The notes beneath the pieces are model-generated. The model did not search any database. It was not told the DNA's origin and worked only from the letters and a program-made list of their open reading frames with translations. The translations under genes and the position numbers were made by a program. A stretch of DNA of 64,000 nucleotides, taken from contig JAIXYM010000092.1 of NCBI GenBank assembly GCA_027490255.1, positions 1-64,000 on the forward strand. The letters are read 5' to 3'. Shown here piece after piece: positions 36,209-46,907 of the stretch. Position 1 is the stretch's first letter, and each line of letters begins with the position of its first letter. Origin of the DNA: Oxalobacteraceae bacterium. GTDB taxonomy: Bacteria > Pseudomonadota > Gammaproteobacteria > Burkholderiales > Burkholderiaceae_D.

Positions 36209-36625
36209 ATGAATTTTCGTCAAGCCACCCGACGCGATCAGCCTGAAATCAATTTGATTGCCTTCATCGATGTGCTGCTGGTGATTCTGATTTTTCTTAT
36301 GATCAGCACGAGTTTCAGCCGCGTCGCCGGTCTTGCTGTACGTTTGCCTACCGTGGGCGCAGAGGCATCCGCACCACCCAAATCACTGCGCATTGTGGTC
36401 GATGCCGAGGGCAATTTTGCGCTCAACGGTCGTCGCGTGTCAGCGCGTGATGCATCGTCGCTAGCGATTGAGTTGCGCAATTTATCGGGAGGCGATTCCA
36501 CGCAGATTGTCGACATCCATGCCGATGCGCAAGCGACGCATCAGTCCGTTATCAGCGTGATGGAGGCGGCTCGTCTTGCAGGTTTGTCGCAAGTTACATT
36601 TTCTGCGCAGTCAAAGTCACGCTGA
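36209..36625 (+). CDS. exbD: ExbD/TolR family biopolymer transport protein
   Basis: A 138-residue single-pass protein. The N-terminus has P-E-I-N-L-I-A-F-I-D-V-L-L-V-I-L-I-F-L-M, with the membrane Asp needed for proton coupling, followed by a periplasmic domain. The last base overlaps lpxK. The exbB-exbD-lpxK-kdsB-adk order is common in Burkholderiales. Confidence 0.95.
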   Translation: MNFRQATRRDQPEINLIAFIDVLLVILIFLMISTSFSRVAGLAVRLPTVGAEASAPPKSLRIVVDAEGNFALNGRRVSARDASSLAIELRNLSGGDSTQIVDIHADAQATHQSVISVMEAARLAGLSQVTFSAQSKSR

Positions 36626-37644
36626 TGCCCAATACCACTGCAAAAACTCCGCTACTTGAAAACCTGCTCACGCAGGCCTGGCGAAGTCGTGGATTTGTTG
36701 CCTGTTTACTGCTGCCGTTGGCGGGGATTTTTTTTCTCATTATCTTTTTCCGTCGATTGTTTTACAGGCTAGGTATTTTCGCGTCGTCGACTTTGTCCGT
36801 GCCTGTGATCGTCGTCGGAAATATTTTTATTGGCGGTACTGGCAAGACGCCTTTGGTGATCTGGTTGGTGTCGGTGTTGCGGGCGCATGGCTATTCGCCA
36901 GGCGTGATTTCGCGTGGTTATGGTGCTCAGGCGAGTGCCGTCATCGAGGTGAAGACAGACATGTCTGCTGCGCAGACTGGTGACGAGCCTTTGCTGATCG
37001 CTCGCAAGTGCGAGGTGCCAGTATTTGTTGGTCGGGACAGGGTGGCGGCCGCGCGTGGCCTGCTCGCTGTTTATCCCGAGGTCGATGTGATCATTGCGGA
37101 TGACGGCTTGCAGCACTATGCGTTGGACCGCAAGATAGAAATTCAATTGTCCGATATGCGAGGACATGGCAATGGCTGGTTACTGCCTGCCGGGCCATTG
37201 CGCGAGCCGGTATCACGTCGTAGTGATTTTTATGTCATCAATGGCGGCGTTTCTGCGGCAAGCGCACGCATCTACAACATGCAGCTCACCGGTGCCCACG
37301 CCGTACAGATGGTCGACCGCCAGCAACGCCTTGACTTGTCTTCTCTGCAGAACAAGCGCGTGGCGGCAGTGGCGGGCATTGGTCATCCGGAACGTTTTTT
37401 CGAGATGCTGCGGTCACAGGGTGTGGTACTGGAATCGGCGCTGGGGCTGCCGGATCATTTTGATTTTTCCACTAATCCGTTTGCTGGAATAAAGGCCGAT
37501 ATCATTCTGATCACCGAAAAGGATGCAGTAAAATGCAGTCGCATCACCGGTATCGGGCAAGACGTACGATTGTGGATAGTACCGGTTGAGGCAAAGATCG
37601 CCGAACCACTGGCTCAGGACATTCTGGAGAAACTACGTGGATAA
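36625..37644 (+). CDS. lpxK: Tetraacyldisaccharide 4'-kinase
   Basis: LpxK phosphorylates the lipid A disaccharide precursor at the inner membrane. The 339-residue protein has an N-terminal membrane helix, a Walker A-type [12 protein letters not shown] near residue 69, the V-I-S-R-G-Y-G segment near 94 and D-D-G-L-Q-H-Y near 152. It shares one base with exbD and overlaps the Trm112-like gene by 8 bases. Confidence 0.97.
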   Translation: MPNTTAKTPLLENLLTQAWRSRGFVACLLLPLAGIFFLIIFFRRLFYRLGIFASSTLSVPVIVVGNIFIGGTGKTPLVIWLVSVLRAHGYSPGVISRGYGAQASAVIEVKTDMSAAQTGDEPLLIARKCEVPVFVGRDRVAAARGLLAVYPEVDVIIADDGLQHYALDRKIEIQLSDMRGHGNGWLLPAGPLREPVSRRSDFYVINGGVSAASARIYNMQLTGAHAVQMVDRQQRLDLSSLQNKRVAAVAGIGHPERFFEMLRSQGVVLESALGLPDHFDFSTNPFAGIKADIILITEKDAVKCSRITGIGQDVRLWIVPVEAKIAEPLAQDILEKLRG

Positions 37645-37855
37645 CCGACTGCTCGACGTACTCGTGTGCCCGCTTTGCAAAGGGCCGCTGCAACATGACA
37701 AGGCAGCAAAGGAACTCATTTGCAATGGGGATCGTCTTGCTTATCCGATTCGCGATGGCATTCCCATCATGTGGGCCGATGATGCGCGCGACATGAATGC
37801 AGCCGTCAATTCAGCTGTTAATGCAGCTGTTGATGCGGGAACGCCTTCAGCCTAG
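37637..37855 (+). CDS. Trm112/YcaR family small protein
   Basis: A 72-residue Trm112-like protein. The family core is present: [14 protein letters not shown], then [12 protein letters not shown]. Only the first CxxC pair of a zinc site is kept. The GTG at 37637 with GGAGAA upstream is the start and overlaps lpxK. The C-terminal tail is Ala/Val/Asn-rich. The gene usually sits between lpxK and kdsB. Confidence 0.9.
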   Translation: MDNRLLDVLVCPLCKGPLQHDKAAKELICNGDRLAYPIRDGIPIMWADDARDMNAAVNSAVNAAVDAGTPSA

Positions 37856-37907
37856 CCCCCATCGCAATCCTTTCAACGATCAGTTTTCTTTCTGGGTAAA
37901 CCCTCCC

Positions 37908-38660
37908 ATGGCCTTTACCGTGATCATCCCGGCTCGCATGGCGTCGACGCGTTTGCCAGATAAGCCCCTCGCAGATATCGCGGGCAAGCCCATGGTGGTG
38001 CGCGTTGCCGAGCGCGCTGCACAATCGGGCGCTGCCCAAGTGATCGTGGCGACCGACCATCCCGATATCATCGCTGCCTGTCAGCGCTATGGTTTTGATG
38101 CGCGTATGACGCGTGAAGATCATCCCTCTGGCACGGATCGCATTGCCGAGGTCGCCGCATTGGTCGGCTTGCCGAATGATGCGGTGATTGTCAACGTGCA
38201 GGGCGACGAGCCACTGATGGATCCTGCGCTGATTAATGCGTGTGCCGCTCAAATCACGCACGATGTGCCAATGGCAACCTTGGCGCACCCGATGACTGAT
38301 CTGGCTGAGGTCTTCAATCCGAATGTGGTGAAGGTCGTGCTCGATGCTGCAGGACAGGCGCTGATGTTTTCTCGCGCGCCTCTGCCCTGGCATCGCGACG
38401 CATTCGCGGGTGATGTCAAACATATGCCAGAGGGGTATCAGGCTTTGCGCCACATCGGTATGTATGCGTATCGCCAGGACTTTCTACAACGATATCCGAC
38501 CCTGCCGCCAGCCCCGTTGGAGCAGATCGAGGCACTTGAGCAGTTACGTGTGCTCTGGCACGGTTATCGAATTGCAGTTCATGTGACGGCCGAGGCGCCT
38601 CCCGGTGGCGTCGATACCCCTGAGGATCTGGCGCGGGTCAGAGCCTATTTCGCCGCTTGA
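37908..38660 (+). CDS. kdsB: 3-deoxy-manno-octulosonate cytidylyltransferase
   Basis: KdsB makes CMP-Kdo for lipopolysaccharide core synthesis. The 250-residue enzyme begins [18 protein letters not shown], with the nucleotide-binding R and K, and has N-V-Q-G-D-E-P near residue 95. The ATG at 37908 matches the family N-terminus; the longer open frame upstream is not supported. Confidence 0.97.
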   Translation: MAFTVIIPARMASTRLPDKPLADIAGKPMVVRVAERAAQSGAAQVIVATDHPDIIAACQRYGFDARMTREDHPSGTDRIAEVAALVGLPNDAVIVNVQGDEPLMDPALINACAAQITHDVPMATLAHPMTDLAEVFNPNVVKVVLDAAGQALMFSRAPLPWHRDAFAGDVKHMPEGYQALRHIGMYAYRQDFLQRYPTLPPAPLEQIEALEQLRVLWHGYRIAVHVTAEAPPGGVDTPEDLARVRAYFAA

Positions 38661-38796
38661 GCCGGCGCAACGGCGCCCTGAGATTATCGGGCTGCCATCA
38701 TTCTGTGGTAAGTTTCGGGCAAGCCAGTCAGGAGACAATCTCGCTGTGCACTGCAGCGACGCGGGTCAATGCGGCTGTAGTAATAAAAAAGTATAA

Positions 38797-39462
<666 letters not shown>

Positions 39463-39476
39463 ACCTAGCATCATTT

Positions 39477-39499
39477 AAAGCGGACTTCAGGTCCGCTTT
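39477..39499 (+). terminator. Rho-independent terminator after adk
   Basis: A 9-bp stem AAAGCGGAC (39477-39485) / GTCCGCTTT (39491-39499) with loop TTCAG, followed by further T residues. Confidence 0.93.
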
Positions 39500-39677
39500 T
39501 TTCATGGGTGAAAAAGTCTATCGTGTGTTGTAGGTAGGGACGTCTAAGTAAAGTCGCGCAAGAAACAGAGCTTGATGCGGGCTGAGCGAGAAGTTTGTAG
39601 CAAGAAGCGGTACTCGTCGGGACAGGCGGGGCAGTGATGAAGTTATAAAAATTATCGTGAACTTTTGGAGGAGACAT

Positions 39678-41741
39678 ATGGCATCAAATGGCTTGTGGTT
39701 CGCTGTGGCTTGCGGCGTTATCGCCGTGATCTACGGCCTCATTTCTCGAAGCTGGATCCTTGGCAAGGACCCCGGCAATCCACGAATGCAGGAGATCGCT
39801 GCTGCGATCCAGGCGGGTGCGGCGGCCTATCTGGCGCGTCAGTACCGAACGATCGCGATAGTCGGCGTCGTACTGACGATACTGATCGGTGCGTTCCTCG
39901 GCGTCACGACTGCTATTGGCTTCGTCGTTGGTGCGGTGCTCTCCGGCGCTTGCGGTTTCATTGGGATGAATATCTCGGTGCGCGCAAATGTCCGTACGGC
40001 GCAGGCAGCGACCGAAGGTATTGGACCTGCACTCGATGTCGCGTTTCGCGGCGGTGCCATTACCGGCATGCTGGTAGTGGGTCTGGGCTTGCTCGGCGTG
40101 TCGCTGTTCTATTACTTCATCGGTGGTCTCGAACATCCGGATTCGGCAACGCTCAAGCCTTTGCTGGGTCTTGCGTTCGGCTCTTCACTGATCTCGATCT
40201 TCGCACGTCTCGGTGGTGGCATATTCACCAAGGGCGCTGACGTTGGCGCAGATCTGGTGGGCAAGGTAGAAGCCGGTATTCCTGAAGATGATCCCCGTAA
40301 CCCTGCGGTGATTGCCGATAACGTTGGTGACAACGTTGGCGATTGCGCCGGTATGGCGGCTGACTTGTTTGAAACCTATGCAGTGACGTTGATCGCCACC
40401 ATGGCGCTCGGTGCACTGATGGTGACTTCGGCTCCAGGCGCTGCCGTGATTTATCCCCTGATTCTTGGCGGTGTGTCGATCATTGCATCGATCATTGGCG
40501 TGATGTTCGTAAAGGCCAAGCCTGGCATGAAGAACGTTATGCCAGCGCTGTATCGTGGACTGATCGTCTCAGGTGTCATCTCGTTGATCGCGTTTTACTT
40601 CGTGACGACCATGGTTTTCCCTGAAGCCATTACGATGTCTGACGGGCAGATGGTGACGCCGATGGGGTTGTTCGGCTCTTGTGTGGTCGGTCTTGTGCTG
40701 ACGGCAGCCATGGTGTGGATCACCGAGTACTACACAGGTACCGACTTCGCGCCGGTCAAACATATCGCTGAAGCCTCCACCACGGGTCATGCGACCAACA
40801 TCATTGCCGGTATCGGTATTTCGATGAAGTCGACGGCATGGCCAGTATTGTGCGTGTGTGCCGGTATTCTGGTTTCTTATGCACTTGCCGGTCTGTTTGG
40901 TATTGCCGTGGCTGCCACTGCGATGTTGTCGATGGCAGGCATCATCGTTGCACTGGACGCTTATGGTCCGATCACGGATAACGCAGGTGGTATCGCTGAA
41001 ATGGCCGATTTGCCTGACAGCGTTCGTGATATCACCGATCCGCTGGATGCGGTGGGTAACACCACCAAGGCGGTGACCAAGGGCTATGCGATTGGTTCGG
41101 CAGGTCTGGCTGCGCTGGTGTTGTTTGCAGATTACACGCACGCCTTGCACGAGCGCGGTATCGAAATCAATTTCGATTTATCTGATCCGATGGTCATCGT
41201 GGGTCTCTTCATCGGCGGACTGATTCCTTATCTGTTCGGTGCTATGGCGATGGAAGCGGTAGGTCGTGCGGCCGGTTCGGTGGTGGAAGAGGTTCGTCGT
41301 CAATTCCGCGAGATTCCCGGCATCATGGAAGGTACTGGCAAGCCTGAGTATGGTCGCGCTGTGGACATGCTTACCGCTTCTGCAATCAAAGAGATGATGA
41401 TTCCATCGCTGTTACCGGTGGTGGTGCCGATTGTGGTTGGTGTGGTACTCGGACCCAAGGCGCTTGGCGGTCTGCTCATGGGTACGATTGTCACGGGTCT
41501 GTTCGTCGCGATTTCCATGTGTACCGGCGGCGGTGCCTGGGACAATGCGAAGAAATACATCGAGGATGGTCATCACGGCGGCAAGGGTAGTGAAGCACAC
41601 AAGGCTGCGGTGACCGGCGATACCGTGGGTGATCCGTATAAGGACACGGCGGGTCCGGCGGTCAATCCGCTGATCAAGATCATCAACATTGTTGCGTTGC
41701 TGATCGTGCCACTACTGGCAGCTAAAGGTCTGATCGGTTGA
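39678..41741 (+). CDS. hppA: Membrane H+-translocating pyrophosphatase (K+-independent type)
   Basis: HppA couples hydrolysis of pyrophosphate to ion pumping. The 687-residue protein has about 16 membrane helices and the catalytic motif [11 protein letters not shown] near residue 196, plus [12 protein letters not shown] near 220. The [10 protein letters not shown] segment has Lys where K+-dependent enzymes have Ala, which marks the K+-independent H+ pumps. The ATG at 39678 has GGAGGAG (39667-39673); the GTG at 39657 does not. Confidence 0.96.
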   Translation: MASNGLWFAVACGVIAVIYGLISRSWILGKDPGNPRMQEIAAAIQAGAAAYLARQYRTIAIVGVVLTILIGAFLGVTTAIGFVVGAVLSGACGFIGMNISVRANVRTAQAATEGIGPALDVAFRGGAITGMLVVGLGLLGVSLFYYFIGGLEHPDSATLKPLLGLAFGSSLISIFARLGGGIFTKGADVGADLVGKVEAGIPEDDPRNPAVIADNVGDNVGDCAGMAADLFETYAVTLIATMALGALMVTSAPGAAVIYPLILGGVSIIASIIGVMFVKAKPGMKNVMPALYRGLIVSGVISLIAFYFVTTMVFPEAITMSDGQMVTPMGLFGSCVVGLVLTAAMVWITEYYTGTDFAPVKHIAEASTTGHATNIIAGIGISMKSTAWPVLCVCAGILVSYALAGLFGIAVAATAMLSMAGIIVALDAYGPITDNAGGIAEMADLPDSVRDITDPLDAVGNTTKAVTKGYAIGSAGLAALVLFADYTHALHERGIEINFDLSDPMVIVGLFIGGLIPYLFGAMAMEAVGRAAGSVVEEVRRQFREIPGIMEGTGKPEYGRAVDMLTASAIKEMMIPSLLPVVVPIVVGVVLGPKALGGLLMGTIVTGLFVAISMCTGGGAWDNAKKYIEDGHHGGKGSEAHKAAVTGDTVGDPYKDTAGPAVNPLIKIINIVALLIVPLLAAKGLIG

Positions 41742-41760
41742 GGCTGTTTTTGTAATGTGA

Positions 41761-41785
41761 AAAAGGCAGCTTCGGCTGCCTTTTT
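41761..41785 (+). terminator. Rho-independent terminator after hppA
   Basis: A 10-bp stem AAAAGGCAGC (41761-41770) / GCTGCCTTTT (41775-41784) with a stable TTCG tetraloop and flanking A- and T-runs. Confidence 0.95.
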
Positions 41786-41848
41786 CTATGGGCAGGTATC
41801 ATTACGCTTATCCGTATTCATTTTTTACATGCCCTTTTTGGAGAAATC

Positions 41849-42607
41849 ATGGAAATCAAAAATAACGTTTTCATCATCACCGGCGGTGCGTCAGGATTGG
41901 GCGCAGCAACGGCGCGCATGATCGTCGATAACGGCGGCAAGGTCGTGCTCGCGGATGTGCAGGTGGAGGCAGGCGAGAAGCTGGCGGCTGAACTCAAAGG
42001 TAAATTCCTCAAATGTGATGTGACCTCCGAGGCGGATGGCATGGCCGTCGTGGCCGCGGCCGAGGCCATGGGGCAGTTGGTTGGTCTGATTAACTGTGCG
42101 GGTGTGGCGCCTGCGGTCAAGACCGTAGGTAAAGACGGTGCGCATCCGCTGGAAGTGTTTCAGCGCGTGGTGAATATCAATTTGGTGGGTACGTTCAACA
42201 TGTCTCGCCTCGCGGCACTGGCGATGAGTAATCATGAACCCAATGCAGCGGGCGAGCGGGGCGTGATCATCAACACAGCTTCGGTTGCGGCCTATGACGG
42301 CCAGATCGGGCAGGCGGCATATGGCTCATCCAAGGCTGGCGTTGTGGGACTGACTTTGCCAATGGCACGCGATTTGTCGCGCAATGGGGTGCGAGTGATG
42401 ACGATTGCGCCGGGTATTTTCGAGACGCCCATGCTGCTCGGTATGCCTCAGGAAGTTCAGGATGCGCTGGGTCGCATGGTGCCTTTTCCCCCACGTCTGG
42501 GCAAACCGGCGGAGTACGCGCATCTGGCGAAAACCATCATTGAAAACACGATGCTGAACGGCGAAACGATACGATTGGACGGCGCGATTCGTATGCAGCC
42601 AAAGTAA
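41849..42607 (+). CDS. Short-chain dehydrogenase (3-hydroxyacyl-CoA dehydrogenase type II-like)
   Basis: A 252-residue SDR with NAD-binding T-G-G-A-S-G-L-G near residue 11, N-C-A-G near 82, and catalytic Ser (N-T-A-S-V-A-A), Tyr and Lys in Y-G-S-S-K-A-G (near 156-162). The overall sequence, including [10 protein letters not shown], resembles HSD17B10/3-hydroxy-2-methylbutyryl-CoA dehydrogenases. It stands alone after the hppA terminator. Confidence 0.88.
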   Translation: MEIKNNVFIITGGASGLGAATARMIVDNGGKVVLADVQVEAGEKLAAELKGKFLKCDVTSEADGMAVVAAAEAMGQLVGLINCAGVAPAVKTVGKDGAHPLEVFQRVVNINLVGTFNMSRLAALAMSNHEPNAAGERGVIINTASVAAYDGQIGQAAYGSSKAGVVGLTLPMARDLSRNGVRVMTIAPGIFETPMLLGMPQEVQDALGRMVPFPPRLGKPAEYAHLAKTIIENTMLNGETIRLDGAIRMQPK

Positions 42608-42688
42608 GTAGTCGCTTACATCGTCGCAAACAGGCCACAGTAGTTCAAACCTGTAGGCGGGCTAAAGCGCTGCTGTTACTCTACAGCC

Positions 42689-43915
42689 ATGTCCGAGCCG
42701 CAGAAAACTGCCTTGTTTCTGGCTGGTGGCGGCGCGCGCGCCGCTTACCAGGTCGGTGTATTGCAGGCCATCCTGTCGCTGCTCAGTGAGTATGGATGGC
42801 CGGCTCGTCAAAACCCCTTTGAAATTATTTGTGGCACATCAGCCGGTGCAATCAATGCGACGGCGCTCGCCTGCCGCGCCGATCATTTCGAAGAGAGCGT
42901 CACGCATCTGCTGGGTATCTGGCGGAATCTGGAGGTGGAGCAGGTTTACCGCGCCGATTCCATTGGTGTTTTGCGTTCAGGTGCGCGCTGGTTGTCCCTG
43001 TTGTCGTTCGGCTGGTTGCTGCGCAAATGGCATACGCAGCCGCCGAGTTCCCTGCTCGATAATTCACCGCTGGTCGGGTTGCTGCACAAGTTGCTTGATC
43101 TGCCGCGGCTTGACCAAGCACTCAATTCCGGTGTACTGGATGCATTGGCGGTATCGGCATCGTCGTACACGGGAGGTAGCCATGTGACCTTTTATCAATC
43201 GGCGCGTCCCATCCCGTCCTGGCGTCGCGCGCAGCGTATGTCGGTGCAGCAGCAGATCGGTGTCGATCATTTGTTAGCCTCTGCCGCAATTCCATTAATT
43301 TTTCCGGCCGTACCTTTGTACTGCAACGATCGTTGCGAATATTTTGGTGACGGTTCGATACGCGAGGTTGCGCCAGTCTCGCCAGCCATTCATCTGGGTG
43401 CGACCAAGATACTGGTCATTGGCAGCGGCCACGTGGGTGGACCGCAGCGAAATTTTGCCGAGTATTCCGGTTATCCCAGTCTCGCGCAGATTGCGGGTCA
43501 TGCGATGTCGAGTATTTTTCTGGATGGTTTGTCCGTCGACCTTGAGCGGATTATGCGCATTAATACGACGCTATCGTTGCTGACCCCCGAGCAACGTCAG
43601 CAAACCCTGTTACGTCAGGTGAATTTGCTGGCCATAACACCCTCGGTACCTCTAGATTCGCTCGCCAGTCGTCATGTTGGCAGCTTGCCTTTGCCGATTA
43701 AGACGCTGCTATCGACGATCGGTGCGACGGAACGTCGGGGTGGCGCGCTGGCTTCGTATCTGCTGTTCGAAGCGAGTTATACCCGTTCACTAATCGAGCT
43801 TGGTCAGATCGATACTTTGTCGCGGCGGGATGAAGTACTTCGTTTTTTTGATATCGATGAAACAACAAAAAATATATCAAAAAGAAAATATACCGAGGAA
43901 ATGTTACATAATTAA
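42689..43915 (+). CDS. Patatin-like phospholipase
   Basis: A 408-residue patatin-family lipid acyl hydrolase. It has the oxyanion loop G-G-G-A-R-A-A-Y-Q-V-G near residue 12, the nucleophile elbow G-T-S-A-G near 50 and the catalytic Asp in G-D-G-S near 218. A DUF3336-like extension is absent. The last residues are encoded by A-rich sequence unlike the rest of the gene. There is no signal peptide. Confidence 0.93.
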   Translation: MSEPQKTALFLAGGGARAAYQVGVLQAILSLLSEYGWPARQNPFEIICGTSAGAINATALACRADHFEESVTHLLGIWRNLEVEQVYRADSIGVLRSGARWLSLLSFGWLLRKWHTQPPSSLLDNSPLVGLLHKLLDLPRLDQALNSGVLDALAVSASSYTGGSHVTFYQSARPIPSWRRAQRMSVQQQIGVDHLLASAAIPLIFPAVPLYCNDRCEYFGDGSIREVAPVSPAIHLGATKILVIGSGHVGGPQRNFAEYSGYPSLAQIAGHAMSSIFLDGLSVDLERIMRINTTLSLLTPEQRQQTLLRQVNLLAITPSVPLDSLASRHVGSLPLPIKTLLSTIGATERRGGALASYLLFEASYTRSLIELGQIDTLSRRDEVLRFFDIDETTKNISKRKYTEEMLHN

Positions 43916-44234
43916 AAAAACTCACTGACGAACATCGCTTGAATGACAAAATAGTGAAAATTCTAAAGATGTGCGTAGATGTTGAGTTTTTCGCGTAAAT
44001 ACCGCTCATTTGTTAGAAATTTGTTACTCATTGGTCAGTTGAAACCTTGCTCAGGGGTTTTGCCGGAACCAAAGGGCGGGTATCATCTCAAATTGCCGAT
44101 AATCATTCGATGAACTTGCCACCTTATTTAGGGGCAGATTCATGCGACTGCGATGCGCGCAACCGTTGTAAAAATATAAATTTTTTGAGTTGCGTGCGTT
44201 TTTTGACTGTTTCAACACGACCGTGAATATTTAC
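43916..44234. other. AT-rich intergenic region before the barstar-like gene
   Basis: No gene is supported. A GGAACC at 44065-44070 was checked as an hrp box but has no CCAC at the needed distance. No terminator hairpin was seen after the patatin gene. Confidence 0.5.
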
Positions 44235-44687
44235 ATGCTCAGCGCGTCCCATCAGCGCGACGATGAGAGCCAGGAACACTCGACAGGCGGCGGCTTATTG
44301 CGCGCGGTTCCTGTCAATGTGGTGCAATCCATCAGGGCTTTCCGCGTAACCGAACTGCAGTCGGAGGCCATCCGGCTTGAGCAGCATTTTCTGTATGCAA
44401 ATTGCGCGCAGGCACTGACGCGTCAGCAGGTGCTGATCTCCATTGCCGAATCATTTCAATTGCCTAAGCCGTATGGCAAGAATTATGACGCGCTCAGAGA
44501 TTGTCTTACCAACGTTTTCCATAAAGCGGGTGAACAATCTGGTTTCCTGGTCGTGCTTGAGCAATTGCCAAACACCCAGAAATTCGACAAGGAAGCTCGC
44601 GAAAATCTGCTGGATGTGTTCCGCGATGCGGCTGACTTCTGGGCCGAGAAAAAAGTCCCCTTCCGCGTTTTCTTTTCATTCCAGTAG
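44235..44687 (+). CDS. Barstar-family (ribonuclease inhibitor) protein
   Basis: A 150-residue protein whose C-terminal 95 residues match barstar: F-Q-L-P-K-P-Y-G-K-N-Y-D-A-L-R-D-C-L near the middle and a last strand V-P-F-R-V-F-F. Barstar inhibits extracellular ribonuclease barnase. No ribonuclease partner is present, so it may be a stand-alone member, common in Burkholderiales. The ATG at 44235 is taken; an in-frame ATG at 44190 is possible. Confidence 0.8.
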   Translation: MLSASHQRDDESQEHSTGGGLLRAVPVNVVQSIRAFRVTELQSEAIRLEQHFLYANCAQALTRQQVLISIAESFQLPKPYGKNYDALRDCLTNVFHKAGEQSGFLVVLEQLPNTQKFDKEARENLLDVFRDAADFWAEKKVPFRVFFSFQ

Positions 44688-44726
44688 CCCCCGGCGTTTG
44701 CATGGTGCGCTGTTAAAATGCGCGCC

Positions 44727-45335
44727 ATGAAACGTATTGTGATTCTTATCTCTGGGCGTGGCAGCAACATGGAGGCTATTCTGCGTGCTGCCTCCGCAGA
44801 AAAGTGGCCGGCGCAGATCGTCGCCGTCATCAGTAACAAATCAACCGCAGCCGGACTTGCGACAGCAAGTTCAGCAGGCATCGCGGCGCGTGTGGTTGAG
44901 CATGTTGCTTATCCGGATCGGGCGCAGTTCGATCAGGCCTTGTCGACCGTGATTGATGAGTATTCTCCGGATCTCGTGATACTCGCAGGATTTTTGCGTA
45001 TCTTGACTCCTGAATTCGTTGCGCACTATCACGGTCGTATGGTGAACATACATCCCTCTTTATTGCCGAGTTTTCCCGGTCTGGATACACACCGGCGCGC
45101 ACTTGAGACCGGTGTGAAGTTTCATGGCGCCACGGTGCACTTCGTGACGCCTGAACTGGATCACGGTCCCATTATCGAACAAGCGACTGTTCCCGTGCTG
45201 GATACGGATACCGAAGACACGCTGGCAGCGCGCGTGCTAGAACAGGAACATGTGATTTATCCGCGCGCTGTACGTGATTTTATTGAGGGTCGATATACGC
45301 TCGCGGAGGGGCGCATCGTCCGCCATTCCGCCTGA
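44727..45335 (+). CDS. purN: Phosphoribosylglycinamide formyltransferase
   Basis: PurN transfers formyl from 10-formyl-THF to GAR in purine synthesis. The 202-residue protein begins I-V-I-L-I-S-G-R-G-S-N and has the catalytic N-I-H-P-S-L-L-P-S-F and H-G-A-T-V-H-F-V-T segments with conserved Asn, His and later Asp. The ATG at 44727 gives the family N-terminus; another ATG lies 9 bases upstream. Confidence 0.97.
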   Translation: MKRIVILISGRGSNMEAILRAASAEKWPAQIVAVISNKSTAAGLATASSAGIAARVVEHVAYPDRAQFDQALSTVIDEYSPDLVILAGFLRILTPEFVAHYHGRMVNIHPSLLPSFPGLDTHRRALETGVKFHGATVHFVTPELDHGPIIEQATVPVLDTDTEDTLAARVLEQEHVIYPRAVRDFIEGRYTLAEGRIVRHSA

Positions 45336-45436
45336 TCCTACTTCGCGCTTGGCAATCAGCCTGACGTAATAGCGACAAGTGCCCGACCCTCTGTTCATTC
45401 AACGCTTTTGCGAGCGTCAAACCTGAAGGATTTTTC

Positions 45437-46693
45437 ATGAGATTGCCACTCGCAGTCATCGGCGGCACCGAAGATGCTCTGCGCGATGTATTGCGTTTTA
45501 CAGCGCCTGCCGACAGTGTGCTGTCACGTTATTTTCGTGATCATCCGCGTCTGGGTGGTCGTGAGCGAGGCATGATTGCCGAGGCAATCTACGCATTGCT
45601 GCGCCATCGTCTGGTCTACACAAATTTTGCCGAGTCAGGCAGTGGTCCTCTGATGCGCCGCATGGCTTTGCTGGGCTTGGCAGACGTGGCAGGGATGGAT
45701 GCCTTGCCCGGGCTGAGTGAGCAGGAAGTCGAATGGCTCACCCATGTGATGTCGATTGATCGCAGCGCCTTGCCCGTATCGATGCGAGCAAATTTGCCTG
45801 ACTGGTTGCTGGATCGGTTTACCGCGCAGTGGGGCAACGAGGAAGCCATGCAAGTGGCGGAGTCGCTGAATCGACCTGCGCCGCTGGATTTGCGGGTAAA
45901 TACGCTCAAGACGACGCGTGATGCAGCGACAGTAGCGCTGACTGAGGCGGGTATTACTGCAGAACCGACACTGTTTGCGCCCTTGGGACTGCGACTGGCA
46001 AAAAAACCTGCACTGCAAAACATGCCGCTGTTCAAAGAGGGTGCGATTGAAGTGCAGGACGAGGGTAGTCAGTTGCTGGCACAGGTTTTGGGTGCGAAGC
46101 GAGGCGAGATGGTGGTAGATTTTTGTGCTGGTGCGGGTGGAAAGACACTGGCACTCGGTGCGCAGATGCGAAACACGGGCCGACTTTATGCGTTCGACAT
46201 TTCCGAGAAACGTCTTGCGCGTCTCAAGCCGCGGCTTGCGCGTAGCGGGCTGTCAAATGTGCACCCGGTTCTAATAGCGCATGAGAATGACGCAAAGATC
46301 AAGCGACTGGCGGGCAAGATCGATCGTGTGCTGGTGGATGCGCCCTGCAGCGGCTTTGGCACCTTGCGTCGTAATCCCGATGTGAAGTGGCGACAGACGG
46401 CTGCTGGCATTGATGAGCTAAATGCCAAGCAGCTATTGATACTGGAAGGCGCGGCGCGCCTGATCAAGCCGGGTGGCCTTCTCGTCTATGCGACCTGCAG
46501 TTTGCTGGTAGAGGAAAACGAACATATCGTCGAACAGTTTCTGGCAAAGCATCCCACGTACACGTTGCGTCCCATGTCGCAGATTCTGGCAGAGCAGAAA
46601 ATCGAATTGGTCATGGGCGATTATCTGAAGCTGATGCCGCATCTGCATCAGACTGATGGTTTCTTTGCAGCTGCCCTGGAGCGTGCTAAATAG
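45437..46693 (+). CDS. rsmB: 16S rRNA cytosine-C5 methyltransferase, RsmB family
   Basis: A 418-residue RsmB/NOP2-family enzyme. The C-terminal SAM domain has D-F-C-A-G-A-G-G-K-T near residue 232, V-D-A-P-C-S-G-F-G near 296 and the catalytic Y-A-T-C-S-L near 351. The N-terminus lacks the full NusB-like domain of E. coli RsmB, so the exact target base is not certain. Confidence 0.9.
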   Translation: MRLPLAVIGGTEDALRDVLRFTAPADSVLSRYFRDHPRLGGRERGMIAEAIYALLRHRLVYTNFAESGSGPLMRRMALLGLADVAGMDALPGLSEQEVEWLTHVMSIDRSALPVSMRANLPDWLLDRFTAQWGNEEAMQVAESLNRPAPLDLRVNTLKTTRDAATVALTEAGITAEPTLFAPLGLRLAKKPALQNMPLFKEGAIEVQDEGSQLLAQVLGAKRGEMVVDFCAGAGGKTLALGAQMRNTGRLYAFDISEKRLARLKPRLARSGLSNVHPVLIAHENDAKIKRLAGKIDRVLVDAPCSGFGTLRRNPDVKWRQTAAGIDELNAKQLLILEGAARLIKPGGLLVYATCSLLVEENEHIVEQFLAKHPTYTLRPMSQILAEQKIELVMGDYLKLMPHLHQTDGFFAAALERAK

Positions 46694-46907
46694 CAATGCG
46701 CACAATAAAATCATGGTCATTGACGATGGCACGCAAGATGTGGTGGTCGACCCTGGCAGCTATAACTTCACTCGGAGCGCGCAGCGCATGAATTCAGAAA
46801 ATCTTTTTCTCATTCGGGGCAACCTCGAGTTGGCACGCCGATTTAGACAAAACTGGGAATGTCATCGCGCTGATGTTGTGGCGCTCGGACCGGCTGGTTC
46901 CCAATGA
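46689..46907 (+). pseudogene. Remnant of a phospholipase D-family (Nuc-like) gene
   Basis: In a frame different from rsmB, about 70 codons read A-H-N-K-I-M-V-I-D (an intact H-x-K-x4-D motif), then a G-S-Y-N-F-T-R-S-A-Q-R-M-N-S-E-N-L segment. This is the C-terminal end of a PLD-superfamily nuclease/phosphodiesterase. The N-terminal part is missing, replaced by the end of rsmB. Its stop overlaps the ATG of the next gene (ATGA at 46904-46907). Confidence 0.8.

Noticed and set aside
44065-44100. GGAACC at 44065-44070 upstream of the barstar-like gene as an hrp box
   Set aside because: No CCAC-like core lies 15 or 16 bases downstream.
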